From Symbiobacterium terraclitae (GTDB lineage Bacteria; Bacillota; Sulfobacillia; Symbiobacteriales; Symbiobacteriaceae), in NCBI RefSeq assembly GCF_017874315.1, contig NZ_JAGGLG010000003.1:116332-180331 (forward strand): a stretch of DNA of 64,000 nucleotides, given 5' to 3'. The position numbers were made by a program, and so were the translations under genes. The notes under the pieces are model-generated. The model saw only the letters and a list, made by a program, of their open reading frames with translations, made no database searches and had not been told where the DNA came from. How positions within the stretch are numbered: the first letter of the stretch is position 1; every line of letters begins with the position of its first letter. This document shows, piece by piece, positions 49,723-58,294 of the stretch.

Positions 49723-50182
49723 GATGACCCATCCTCCATCGAGCCGGTGATGCGGCCGCTCTCCCGGGCGTAACTGTAACGCGATGAGCCACCCTCCAAC
49801 CCGGGGTGGCTCATGGAGTTTCACTTTGCGTTTCAACCAGTGCGCGATGGGAGGCAGCCAGCCCGGCGAACGGGCGCAAGCCCCCCTTGCACCCCTCGGA
49901 ACACCACAGACTGCGGCATCGAGTCGGTGATGCGGCCGCTCACCCGGGCGCAACTGTAACGCGATGAGCCACCCTCCAACCCGGGGTGGCTCATGGAGTT
50001 TCACTTTGCGTTTCAACCAGTGCGCGATGGGAGACAGCCAGCCCGGCGAACGGGCGCAAGCCCCCCTTGCCCCCCCTCGGAACACCTCAGACTGCGGACT
50101 CGAGTCGGTGATGCAGCCGCTCACCCAGGCGCAACTGTAACGCGATGAGCCACCCTCCAGCCCGGGGTGGCTCATCGCTTTT
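49723..50182. repeat. 180-bp tandem repeat
   Basis: GCGATGAGCCACCC starts at 49781, 49961 and 50142, spaced 180 and 181 bp. Two full units are nearly identical, with a partial unit on each side. Every unit carries an 11-bp hairpin (ATGAGCCACCC/GGGTGGCTCAT) and a shared segment beginning GCGCGATGGGA. The last hairpin is followed by CGCTTTTCCC. The region is between V4R and M42 genes and looks non-coding. Confidence 0.85.
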
Positions 50183-50326
50183 CCCTGGAAACCTGAGCCG
50201 CCCCCCGATGACGGAGGGCGGCTTGCATCTGCGGGTATGGAGCGCTCGGCAGCAGCAACGAACGCGAACGGCGACGACGGCGGTGCGCACGACGATGGCA
50301 TCCCTGCCCCCGTCACCAGCGGTGCG

Positions 50327-51328
50327 TTACCCCAGCTCCAGCGAACCGCCCAGCAGCTTCAGCAGCAGGTCCGCGGCGCCGTGCGCGTCGCGGATGTTGG
50401 CCATCTCCGCCCCCGTCCCCTGGTAGCGGACGGGGATGTCGATCACCGCCGTCGGCACGCCCGGGCCGACGGAGACCACGGCGCGCCCCTCGCTGTCGGT
50501 GGGGCTCACCGCCCGCTGCAGCGGGATCGCCCCGGCCTCGGCCACGGCGGCAATCCGCTCCGCCAGGCCGTGGTGCGCCACGTAGCCGGAGTCCTTGAGC
50601 CGCAGGGACGGCCCGCCGCCGAGGCGGGAGGCCACCTGCCGGACGCCCGGCTGGTCGCCGCTCAGGGCCGAATCCACCAGCAGGGCCAGGTCGGGTTCGG
50701 CGCCGAAGGCCGCCACGGCGGCCCCGCGCGGTGCGACCTCGCCCTGGGACGTGAAGGCGAAGACCACCGTGTGCGGGCACTCCCGGAGGTGCTCCGCCAC
50801 CTCCAGCAGCACGGCGCAGCCGAGCCGGTTGTCCAGGTTCGGCCCGACCAGCCGGTCGCCCCACACCTCCACCGGGCCCGCCAGGGTGCAGATGTCACCC
50901 AGGGCGACCTTCGCCAGCGCCTCCTCCTTCGAGGCGGCGCCGATGTCGCAGAAGAGCTTCTTGAACGAGACCTCGCCGTCGCCGTGCTCGCACTGCAGCA
51001 CGCCGGTGGCGCCGCTGCCCCACTCGACCCGCCTGCCCACCAGGTGATAGGCCTTCAGCCCGCCCACGGGGGCCAGGTAGATGAGCCCCTTCTCGCTCAC
51101 GTTGAGGGCGATGGCCCCCGGGGTGTCCATGTGGGCGGAGAGCAGCACCCGGCGGCCGCCCTCGCGGCCCTTCCGCACGGCCAGCAGGTTGCCGAACCGG
51201 TCGCTCCGCACCTCGTCCACATATGAGGTGATCATGGCGCGCAGGGCGTCGGCCACCCGCTGCTCGCGGCCCGACGGTCCCCAGATCGCAGCCAGCTGCT
51301 GCACACGCTCCCGCAACTTCTCGCTCAT
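50327..51328 (-). CDS. M42 family protein lacking key residues
   Basis: A 333-residue relative of M42 glutamyl/leucyl aminopeptidases. AHMDTPG keeps the first metal His, NLDNRLGC keeps the bridging Asp (DNR for DDR), and LLVDSALSGD may keep the third. Two changes matter: QGEVAPRGA has Gly where the catalytic Glu of QEEVGLRGA stands, and RYQGTGA replaces RYIHT, losing the last metal His. It is likely inactive or altered. Start ATG 51328, overlapping the stop of the next M42 gene by 4 nt. Third in the M42 operon, possibly forming mixed tetrahedral assemblies. Confidence 0.88.
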   Translation of the reverse strand: MSEKLRERVQQLAAIWGPSGREQRVADALRAMITSYVDEVRSDRFGNLLAVRKGREGGRRVLLSAHMDTPGAIALNVSEKGLIYLAPVGGLKAYHLVGRRVEWGSGATGVLQCEHGDGEVSFKKLFCDIGAASKEEALAKVALGDICTLAGPVEVWGDRLVGPNLDNRLGCAVLLEVAEHLRECPHTVVFAFTSQGEVAPRGAAVAAFGAEPDLALLVDSALSGDQPGVRQVASRLGGGPSLRLKDSGYVAHHGLAERIAAVAEAGAIPLQRAVSPTDSEGRAVVSVGPGVPTAVIDIPVRYQGTGAEMANIRDAHGAADLLLKLLGGSLELG

Positions 51329-52353
51329 GGGCGGAAATCCCCCTTCTCGACGCTCTCCAGGAATCGCCGAACCAGCTGCACCGCGCCGTCCACGTCGTCC
51401 AGGTGGCAGAGGGCGGCGTTGGTGTGGATGTAGCGGCAGGGCACCGAGATCGTGCAGGCGGGCACCCCTTCACGCGAGAGGGCGATGGCGCCGGCGTCGG
51501 TGCCGCCGGAGGTCAGGCGCCGGTGCTGGTAGCGGATCTGATGGAGCCGGGCCAGGCGCACCAGCTCGTCCCAGACCCGCTTGTGGGGGATGCCGGCTGC
51601 GTCCATCAGCGAGATCACCGGCCCCTCCCCCATGTTGGTGATGGTGTCGAAGGGGTCGACCCCGGCCACGTTGGCCGAGCCGGTTCCCTCCAGCGCCAGG
51701 GCCACGTCGGGCTTCAGGTGGAAGGCCGCGGCCTTCGCCCCCCGAAGGCCCACCTCCTCCTGCACGGTGAAGGCCCCCAGCAGCGTGATGCCGGGGAAGT
51801 CGTACTCCAGCAGCACCCGGGCCAGCACCGTGCAGCCCACCCGGTCGTCCAGGGCCTTGCCCTTGGCCACCCGGTCGCCCAGCAGCTCGAACTCGGTCGC
51901 AAAATAGACCGGCTCGCCGGGCTCGATGCCCAGGGCCTCCACCTCCGCCCGGGAGCGGCAGCCCAGGTCGACGTACATCTCGTCGAAGGGCACGACCCGC
52001 CTGCGCTCCTCGTCGCTGCTCAAATGCCAGGCCTTCACCCCGATCACGCCGGGGATGCGCCGGTGGGTCAGCCAGACCTGCCGGCCGGGCAGCACCCGGT
52101 CGTCCAGGCCGCCCACCTTCTTCAGCGACACGTAACCGTCGTCGGTGATCTCCCCCACCAGGAAGCCCACCTCATCCATGTGGGCATCCAGCATCACCCG
52201 CACGGGCCCCGATCCCTTCCGGACGATCAGGTTGCCCATGGGGTCGGACCACATCTCGTCGACCCGCGGCGCCAGGACCTCCTTGAGGAGGTCGCGGACC
52301 TCCCCCTCGTCACCTGAGACGCCGCAGGCGTTGGACAGCCGCTCTAGTAGCAT
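51325..52353 (-). CDS. M42 family aminopeptidase
   Basis: A 342-residue M42 metallopeptidase; such enzymes form dodecameric tetrahedra that trim peptides in the cytoplasm. Full set of motifs: AHMDEVGFLVG (His), GKALDDRVGC (bridging Asp), TVQEEVGLRGA (catalytic Glu and metal Glu), ALEGTGSAN (third ligand position), and CRYIHTNAAL (last His). ATG 52353 with GGAGGAG upstream. Middle gene of three consecutive M42 genes. Confidence 0.93.
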   Translation of the reverse strand: MLLERLSNACGVSGDEGEVRDLLKEVLAPRVDEMWSDPMGNLIVRKGSGPVRVMLDAHMDEVGFLVGEITDDGYVSLKKVGGLDDRVLPGRQVWLTHRRIPGVIGVKAWHLSSDEERRRVVPFDEMYVDLGCRSRAEVEALGIEPGEPVYFATEFELLGDRVAKGKALDDRVGCTVLARVLLEYDFPGITLLGAFTVQEEVGLRGAKAAAFHLKPDVALALEGTGSANVAGVDPFDTITNMGEGPVISLMDAAGIPHKRVWDELVRLARLHQIRYQHRRLTSGGTDAGAIALSREGVPACTISVPCRYIHTNAALCHLDDVDGAVQLVRRFLESVEKGDFRP

Positions 52354-53399
52354 CGCAACTCCTCCACGAAGGCCTGATCGATCCGCGCCACCACCTGCGC
52401 CAGCAGCCGGCCCGCCTGCCGGATGTCGGCCACGTCCACCAGCTCCACCGGCGTGTGCATGTACCGGAGCGGGATCGAGATGATGCCGGTGGCCACCCCG
52501 CCCCGCACCACCTGCATGCCCCAGGCGTCGGTGCCCGAGGGGCCGGACATGACCTCCAGGTGGTAGTCGATGCCCACGTCTTCGGCCACCTGCCGCATCA
52601 GCTTCACCAGTTTCGGCGTGCAGTTGGGCCCCACCCCGATGGTGGGACCGCCGCCCAGCGGGAAGGAGTCCTTCTCGCTGCCGGGGTGGCGGGCGAAGGT
52701 GACGTCGACCGCGAAGGCGATGTCGGGCTGCAGGGCATTCGTGGCCGCCACGGCCCCGGGGTAGCCGCCGAACTCCTCGCCTACCGAGCCCACCGCGTAG
52801 AAATCGGCGGTGTGGCGCAGCGTCTTCAGCTCCTCCAGGGCCACGGCCAGGGCCGCCTGGCTCGCCCGGTTGTCCAGGTAGCGGCTGGAGATGCGCCCGT
52901 TCTGCAGGATCCGGAACTGGTACCGGGGCAGGACCGGGTCGCCGACCCGGATCAGGTCACGCACCTCGGCCTCCGGCAGGCCGGTGTCGATGTAGAGCTC
53001 CTCCACCGGGACCAGCCGCTTGCGCTCCTCAGGGCTGGTCACGTGCGGCGGCTTTGAGCCCACGACGCCGGGGAGGACCCGGCGGCCGTGTACCTCCATC
53101 TCCTGCGCCATCAGGAGCCGGCGGTCCACCCCGCCCACCGGGGTGAAGCGGATGTAGCCGCCGGGCTCGATCGCGGTCACCACGCCGCCGATGGAATCGA
53201 TGTGGGCCGCGGCCATCACGCGCGGCCGCGGCTCGGGGCCGTCGCCCCGCTTGAGCCCGATGTAGCTCCCCAGGCGGTCGAGCCGGGCCTCGTCCACCAG
53301 CGGCTCCCACGCCCGCAGGAGGTACTCGGCCACCGCCCGCTCCCGCCCGGTGATGCTGCTCAACCGGGTCAGTTCCGCCAGATGTCCGGTGATGTCCAA
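52344..53399 (-). CDS. M42 family aminopeptidase
   Basis: A 351-residue M42 member. Motifs: AAHIDSIGGVV (His), SRYLDNRASQA (Asp), SVGEEFGGYPGAV (catalytic Glu), FAVDVTFARH (Asp) and LRYMHTPVELV (His). It is diverged from the next gene but keeps all ligands. Start TTG 53399 with AAGGGA about 10 nt upstream gives normal length; the upstream TTG 53438 is possible. First of the M42 operon; its end overlaps the start of the second gene. Confidence 0.92.
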   Translation of the reverse strand: MDITGHLAELTRLSSITGRERAVAEYLLRAWEPLVDEARLDRLGSYIGLKRGDGPEPRPRVMAAAHIDSIGGVVTAIEPGGYIRFTPVGGVDRRLLMAQEMEVHGRRVLPGVVGSKPPHVTSPEERKRLVPVEELYIDTGLPEAEVRDLIRVGDPVLPRYQFRILQNGRISSRYLDNRASQAALAVALEELKTLRHTADFYAVGSVGEEFGGYPGAVAATNALQPDIAFAVDVTFARHPGSEKDSFPLGGGPTIGVGPNCTPKLVKLMRQVAEDVGIDYHLEVMSGPSGTDAWGMQVVRGGVATGIISIPLRYMHTPVELVDVADIRQAGRLLAQVVARIDQAFVEELRCY

Positions 53400-53445
53400 C
53401 GTACGGTCGTCCCTTCTGTTCAGTCTGCGCTTAACCAATTCGCCG

Positions 53446-53922
53446 TCAGGGCCGCCGGTCTCCTGTCGCCTGCCAGTTTTCGTCGCTGCGCACGGCGATC
53501 CCGTGCCGCCGGAGCAGCGCTGCCGTCACGCCGGCACCCGGTGTGGTCGACCCGCTGAAGGTGCCGTCGTAGATGGCCTCCGTGCCGCACGACGGGCTCC
53601 GCTCCTTCAGGACCGCCTCGGTCGCCCCGACCGCCTGCGCCAGGCGCAGCGCCTCCCGCGCGCCGGCCAGAAACTGCGCCGTCACGTCCTCCCCGGCGCG
53701 GTTCACCACGCGGGCCCTGCCGTCCAGCACGTCGTCCCCGTCTCCGCCCACGATCTCCGCCGGCAGGCGCGGGGTGGGCAGCCCGCCCAGCTGCTCCGGG
53801 CAGACAGGCACCGCCTGCCCCCTCCGGATCAGATCCACGATCTCCGCCTGCTCCTTGGTGCCCTGGTCGTACCGGCAGCGGCACCCGACGAGGCAGGCGC
53901 TCACCAGGATCATGCGCTTCAT
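53446..53922 (-). CDS. DUF523 family protein
   Basis: A 158-residue member of the DUF523 (YbbK-type) family. Signature elements are all present: ILVSACLVGCRCRYD, VPVCPEQLGGLPTPR, EDVTAQFLAGAREALRLAQA, VLKERSPSCGTEAIYDGTFS and GVTAALLRRHGIAV. The conserved Cys residues suggest metal or thiol chemistry, but function is not known. ATG 53922 with GGGAGG upstream. Lies 46 nt ahead of the M42 operon on the same strand. Confidence 0.9.
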   Translation of the reverse strand: MKRMILVSACLVGCRCRYDQGTKEQAEIVDLIRRGQAVPVCPEQLGGLPTPRLPAEIVGGDGDDVLDGRARVVNRAGEDVTAQFLAGAREALRLAQAVGATEAVLKERSPSCGTEAIYDGTFSGSTTPGAGVTAALLRRHGIAVRSDENWQATGDRRP

Positions 53923-54121
53923 CGCCTCCCGCCCTAGTCTCCCGCAACCATTTCGCAGGGAAACGCCCCGTCTCCTACCTCTGCGGCGGGAGTCGGCGGA
54001 AGTGGGAAACCAACCGCGGTACGACCCCCGGAGAACCTTTCTGCGTGCAGCCCGGTCTATTGGGATGAGTTGCCTGCATTCACACGCAGCCGTATCGGAT
54101 GGCGCGGAGAGGAGGAAGCAC

Positions 54122-54993
54122 GTGCGGATCAGGTCCCTCGCAGCAGCGCTCCTGCTGGCGTCGGCCCTCGCCGGGTGCAGCCCCGGGGCAGACAGCCCAC
54201 CGACGCCGGCGGAGGCCGAGTCGGGCTTTGCGGTAAGCGGTGAACTGAAGCTCTATCCGAGCTCGCCCAGGTGAGCCAGGGTGCCCCTACCTACCTGTCC
54301 TCGCCCCGCAGCTACGACCTGACGCCGCAGCAGCCGGTCTACGGCCTGGGGCATCACTTCACGTTCCCCGATTGGGGTCAGGTGGACGTCGTGCGCCAGC
54401 TCGCCGGGAAGCCCCTGCGTGTGCACCTGGCCTGGGACGGCGGCGAGCAGTTCCTGGAGGTGCCGCCCGAGGCCATCCGCGTGACGCAGGAGGACGAGCC
54501 CCGGCGGCTGCCGAACGACCCGGATCTGTTCAGTTTCCCCACCCATCCCGCCTTTGTCGATCACCTGCCGTACTCGGAAGGCCGCTACCTCTCGCGGGCG
54601 AGCGGCGTGACGGCCGCCGAGCTGCTGGCGTGGTACCGGGCAGAAATGCCGGCGCAGGGATGGGAATCCCTGCCCGCGCATGACCGGGCGCTGCTGTTCC
54701 GGAAGGGGGAGATGTTCCTCAGCCTCTCCGCGGCGGATGAACCGGATGGGATGGCCGCCATGTGGTCGCACATGCGCCCGACCGCCGAGGTCTCCGAGGA
54801 GGCTGCGATCCGAATCGCCAGGGCCAGGTACCCGGAGAATGCGGCGAACCAGTGGGCGGCAGCCTACCGCGCAGATGGCGCCGGCCCCGGCACGGAGTCT
54901 CCCGCATGGGAGGTGAAGGGCCGCCTGGTGGGCAAGGGAGAGGTAACCGCCTGGGTGGACGCCGTCACCGCCGAGCTGCGGGTTGCGGAATAG
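54122..54993 (+). pseudogene. lipoprotein gene with an apparent frameshift
   Basis: GTG 54122 with AGGAGGA upstream opens a lipoprotein: VRIRSLAAALLLASALAGCS (lipobox ALAGC), then SPPTPAEAESGFAVSG, ending at TGA 54272-54274. The next frame continues a good coding sequence to 54993 (GVTAAELLAWYRAEMPAQGW, ARARYPENAANQWAAAYRAD). Reading that frame backward gives TEALSELAQV before GTG 54271, so the protein seems to run on through a one-base shift near 54241-54270. Two overlapping genes coupled by GTGA is possible but less likely. About 290 residues if repaired. The C-terminal region has no family I know. Confidence 0.65.
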
Positions 54994-55004
54994 CCGCGCG
55001 CAAA

Positions 55005-55037
55005 GCCCCGCCGACCTGGCGGGGCCGTTTCGTTCCT
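55005..55037. terminator. bidirectional terminator between lipoprotein and M23 genes
   Basis: An 8-bp stem GCCCCGCC/GGCGGGGC (55005-55012 with 55018-55025) with a 5-nt loop. On the plus strand CGTTTCGTTCC follows; on the minus strand TTTGCG follows. It lies between convergent genes 11 and 7 nt away. Confidence 0.75.
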
Positions 55038-55043
55038 GCGGGC

Positions 55044-55988
55044 TTACAGCTTGGCCTTGTTCCCCTCCCAGTACTTGAGGAGCGGGTAGGAGTTGATGGG
55101 CTTCCAGTTGCTGTCGTAGATGCCGAAGTGCAGGTGGTCGATGAACTTGCCGTAGGTGCCCTCGGGGCCTTCGCCGGTGGAGCCCACGTAGCCGAGCAGC
55201 TGGCCCTTCTTGACCCGCGCCCCCTCGTAGAGGCCGGGCGCGTAGCGGCTCAGGTGGGCGTAGTAGAAGTAGTAGCCGGGGTGGTCGTCCAGCTCGATAG
55301 TGACGCGGTAGCCGCCGAGGGTGTTCCAGCCGTACCGGACGATCTTGCCGGAGGCCACGGCGACGATGGGGGTGCCGTAGGGGGCGGGGATGTCGGTGCC
55401 CTCATGGCCGAAGGTCACGCCATCCCAGTAGCGGGAGGCGCCCATGGTGTCGGCGTAGGCGTAGTAGGTGGCGCCCTGGGGGAACGGGAAGACGTAGGTC
55501 GGGTCGGCGAACGGGGAGTCGGGCCTGGGATTCGGATTGGTGGCGCTCGTCGGGGCCGGCTGGTACCCGTTCGTCACCGTGAGCGTGGCGTTGGCGTAGG
55601 AGACCTGGGCGCCGAGGCGCACCGCCAGCCAGTAGCCCGGCACCATGGCCTGGCCGTTCTTCAGGTAGGGCGCCACGGTGGCCCAGACCGCCTTGTCGTT
55701 CTGGAAGGCCAGGGTGTTGCCGATCCACATGGTCAGCCAGTATCCGGGCTTGGAGACGGTGATCATCTTGCTCGTGGCGTCGTAGCTCACCTTGTAGCCC
55801 AGGCTCTCCGCAAAGGGCCGCACGGCCACCATGAGCTGGCCGTTCACCATCTCGGGCTGGACGCCGGCCACGGTGGTGCCGTTGGTAACTACCGTGTACG
55901 TGGCTGCTCCGGCCGGTGCCGGCAGCGCACCGAGGCAGGCCGCGAGGGCGAGAGCCGCTATGATCCGCCGTCTCCGTGAATGCCGCAT
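55044..55988 (-). CDS. secreted M23 peptidase with copper amine oxidase-like N-domain
   Basis: A 314-residue exported protein. The signal peptide RRRRIIAALALAACLGALPA ends near AGA. A stalk-type copper amine oxidase N-like domain follows (AGVQPEMVNGQLMVAVRPFA, VSYDATSKMITVSKP), common in secreted Firmicute proteins. The C-terminal M23 domain has FGHEGTDIPA (HxxxD) and HLHFGI (HxH), the zinc site of glycyl-glycine or cell-wall cross-link endopeptidases. ATG 55988 with GGAGG 10 nt upstream. Probably acts on peptidoglycan outside the cell. Confidence 0.92.
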   Translation of the reverse strand: MRHSRRRRIIAALALAACLGALPAPAGAATYTVVTNGTTVAGVQPEMVNGQLMVAVRPFAESLGYKVSYDATSKMITVSKPGYWLTMWIGNTLAFQNDKAVWATVAPYLKNGQAMVPGYWLAVRLGAQVSYANATLTVTNGYQPAPTSATNPNPRPDSPFADPTYVFPFPQGATYYAYADTMGASRYWDGVTFGHEGTDIPAPYGTPIVAVASGKIVRYGWNTLGGYRVTIELDDHPGYYFYYAHLSRYAPGLYEGARVKKGQLLGYVGSTGEGPEGTYGKFIDHLHFGIYDSNWKPINSYPLLKYWEGNKAKL

Positions 55989-56141
55989 GTCCCACTTGCC
56001 TCCATCTCGTCGCAGCACGACGGGCGCACCGCCGTGTGGCAGAAACGCCCTGTTCGTACTGCTATTGTCATTATCAGGTGTGTAGAGATTCCATGGTCGG
56101 AATGCTGACTCCTGCGCCCACACGGCACCTGGCAACATTTT

Positions 56142-56202
56142 CTAGTGCGCAAACACCGGCCGCCGCCTGCGTGGCGGGGCCGGTGTCAGGTTCGCGCACT
56201 AG
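56142..56202. terminator. long hairpin after the M15 gene
   Basis: Outer 9-bp arms CTAGTGCGC/GCGCACTAG (56142-56150 with 56194-56202) and inner 9-bp arms ACACCGGCC/GGCCGGTGT (56153-56161 with 56178-56186). The outer arm contains the TAG stop of the M15 gene. There is no T run on the minus strand after it, so termination is uncertain. Confidence 0.5.
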
Positions 56203-57032
56203 CGGTTCCGGGCCAGGTACTCCTCGTAGGTGAGGCCCGTGGCATGCACCTTCTGTGCGAGCTCCTTGCCCAGGTAGCGCACGTGCCAGGGCTCGTACAT
56301 GTAGCCCGTGATCTCCTCCTTGCCCTCGGGGTAGCGCACGATGAAGCCGAACTCGTGGGCGTGTGCGGCCAGCCACTCCGCCTCGGGGGTACCCGCGAAG
56401 CAGTCGTCGGCGGCGCACTCGCCCGTGCTGCCCGAGATGTCCATCGCCAGGCCGGTCTGGTGCTCGCTGTGGCCGGGCCGGGCGCTGTACCGCTCGGCAT
56501 TCTCCAGGCCGTCAGCGCTGACGTAGGCCGTAAACAGCATCTCCTGGTACGCGTAGGAGCGGTAGCCGGAGACGCCCGCCAGGTAGATGCCGTCCTCCTC
56601 CGCCGCGGCGAACATTTCCTCGAGGGCGGCGGCGGCCTCGGCCCGCATCAGCCGGCGCTCGTGCTTCTCGGCGAAGATGAAGCGCACGTTGGGCTCCACC
56701 AGGTCGGGGGGCACGTAGTCGGGCGACAGGGCCCACTCCTTGTTGACCAGCACGTCGATGGCGTCGGGGTTGGTGACCATCTTGACCTCACGGCCGCCGC
56801 CGGAGGGCGAAGGCTCGGTCGAGGGATCGGAACCGGGTGCCGGAGCGGTGCCGGAGTCCGGGTCGGGCTGCGGCTCAGGATCCGACGGCTGCTGCTCTCC
56901 GGGCTCCTGCACGGAGGGCTCGTTCCCGGGGGCGGGGGTCTGCGGATCGGCCCCCACCGTGCAGCCGGCGAAGAGGGCGGCCGCGACCACGGCTAGCAGG
57001 CTGAGGCGGAATAGCTTCGTATGGGGGGACAT
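56199..57032 (-). CDS. D-alanyl-D-alanine carboxypeptidase lipoprotein (M15B, VanY-like)
   Basis: A 277-residue lipoprotein. The lipobox is LFAGC (Cys24), followed by a Pro/Ser/Glu-rich linker to about residue 80. The M15B (VanY/DacB-like) domain has VSGYRSYAYQEMLFTAYV, GHSEHQTGLAMDISG (SxHxxGxAxD zinc ligands) and EPWHVRYLG (ExxH). It trims stem peptides of peptidoglycan. ATG 57032 with GAAGGTG upstream. Sits 210 nt from the M23 peptidase on the same strand. Confidence 0.93.
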   Translation of the reverse strand: MSPHTKLFRLSLLAVVAAALFAGCTVGADPQTPAPGNEPSVQEPGEQQPSDPEPQPDPDSGTAPAPGSDPSTEPSPSGGGREVKMVTNPDAIDVLVNKEWALSPDYVPPDLVEPNVRFIFAEKHERRLMRAEAAAALEEMFAAAEEDGIYLAGVSGYRSYAYQEMLFTAYVSADGLENAERYSARPGHSEHQTGLAMDISGSTGECAADDCFAGTPEAEWLAAHAHEFGFIVRYPEGKEEITGYMYEPWHVRYLGKELAQKVHATGLTYEEYLARNR

Positions 57033-57112
57033 CTGTTCACCTTCCTGCCAGTGACTGCGTTTCGCAAAGCGAATGACGTATGGTTAGACGTTCTGCGGCC
57101 GCCGTGCGGTTT

Positions 57113-57140
57113 CGCGAAACAGGGGCGGCAGCGCCGCCCC
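57113..57140 (-). terminator. terminator of the receiver/GGDEF-like gene
   Basis: An 8-bp stem GGGGCGGC/GCCGCCCC (57122-57129 with 57133-57140) followed on the minus strand by TGTTTCGCG, 5 nt past the stop. Confidence 0.7.
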
Positions 57141-57144
57141 CGCT

Positions 57145-57921
57145 TCAGGCAAACTGGAGCGCTTCCCCCGCCCGTTCCCGGGCGAGGCGGAGCAGCAGAT
57201 CGGCGTCCGCCGCCTCCGTGGGGTAGACCGCCGTCCCGACGCGGACCGGTCCCAGGACGGACTCCAGCCGCCGGACGACGGCCTCGGCGCCCTCGGCCTC
57301 GGTCTCGGGAAGCACGATCGCGACCTGGCGCGGCCCGATGCGCGCCACCAGGTCCGACTCCCGCAGGTTGCGGGCGATGGACTGGATCAGGCCCGGCACC
57401 TGCGCCTCGGCCAGGCCGGGAGGCAGGTGGAGGACCATCAGGCTCAGGTGCGACCGGGACCGGTCGGCCCGCTTCAACTCCCGGCGGACGTACTCCACCA
57501 GGTTCCACGACACCCGCCCGGCGGCGGCTTCCTGGCTGCACTCGTCGAGGCTCTCCTTGAGCCTCCGGAGCAGTACCGCCACGCTCCATGGCTTCGAGAC
57601 AATGGTGTTGACGCCGGCGGCGACCAGCTCCACCACCAGCGGAATGGGCGGCGGCGAGGTGACCACCAGCAGCGGCGTACCCGACCAGGCGGGGTCGGAC
57701 CGCATCTGGCGGATCAGGTCGAACACGTCGCCGGCGGGGAAGTGCAGCTCGGTGATGACAGCGCGCAGGGAGCCCGGTGCCGCCCTGGCAAGCAGTTCAC
57801 CGGCATCGGCGAGGTTGTCGGCCTGGACGACTTCGTAACCTACCGCCTCGAGCACGCTTGCGGTGCGCTGGCGGTCCAGAAGCGACGGGTCCACCACCAG
57901 CAAACGTCCGTCTGGCCTCAT
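57145..57921 (-). CDS. receiver-domain protein with degenerate GGDEF-like domain
   Basis: A 258-residue two-part protein. The REC domain (residues 7-120) keeps Asp11 (LLVVDPS) and the Lys in VSKPWS, but the phosphorylated Asp is replaced by Glu58 (AVITELHFPAGD). The C-terminal half resembles a GGDEF fold (LRESDLVARIGPRQVAIVLP, AVYPTEAADADLLLRLARER) where GGDEF itself is lost (GPRQV). So neither phosphorylation nor diguanylate synthesis is expected by usual chemistry. ATG 57921 with GGAGGTG upstream. No kinase is in the window. Confidence 0.85.
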   Translation of the reverse strand: MRPDGRLLVVDPSLLDRQRTASVLEAVGYEVVQADNLADAGELLARAAPGSLRAVITELHFPAGDVFDLIRQMRSDPAWSGTPLLVVTSPPPIPLVVELVAAGVNTIVSKPWSVAVLLRRLKESLDECSQEAAAGRVSWNLVEYVRRELKRADRSRSHLSLMVLHLPPGLAEAQVPGLIQSIARNLRESDLVARIGPRQVAIVLPETEAEGAEAVVRRLESVLGPVRVGTAVYPTEAADADLLLRLARERAGEALQFA

Positions 57922-58090
57922 GGGAGCACCTCCCGCTGTCACCTACCCGTCAGAATTGCACTTCGGCAAAGCAAAGCGCAATTCCTTCCGAATGGGTGCT
58001 TTGTCGGGAGGCCCGTCAATCACGGCTATGCGTTTGGAATCGTCACAAGCATAAAGGTCCTAGTGTGCATCGCTACGGAAGGAGGATAGC

Positions 58091-58273
58091 ATGCCCACCA
58101 TCGTATGGGCGATTGTCGGCGTCGGCTTCGTCGCTCCTGCCGTGGCCATCCTCGCGCTGGTCCTGGCCAACCGGTTCAGCAAGGGGAGCCCCGGCCGTGC
58201 CATCAATGCCTTCTGGGCGGTCCTCGCCGTGCTGCTGGCGGGCTTCCTCGGCTACGGCCTGCTGTCGCGCTGA
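58091..58273 (+). CDS. small two-helix membrane protein
   Basis: A 60-residue protein with two membrane helices (IVWAIVGVGFVAPAVAILAL and NAFWAVLAVLLAGFLGYGLL) joined by the polar loop RFSKGSPGRAI. A strong GGAAGGAGG lies upstream of ATG 58091. It is convergent with selB, whose stop is 21 nt away. Not recognised. Confidence 0.75.
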   Translation: MPTIVWAIVGVGFVAPAVAILALVLANRFSKGSPGRAINAFWAVLAVLLAGFLGYGLLSR

Positions 58274-58294
58274 GAGGAGGCCGCCCTCGAGACT

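Noticed and set aside
49621..50316. 231-codon minus-strand frame with 60-residue repeats
   Set aside because: Produced by the 180-bp tandem repeat; no ribosome binding site, and hairpins dominate the sequence.
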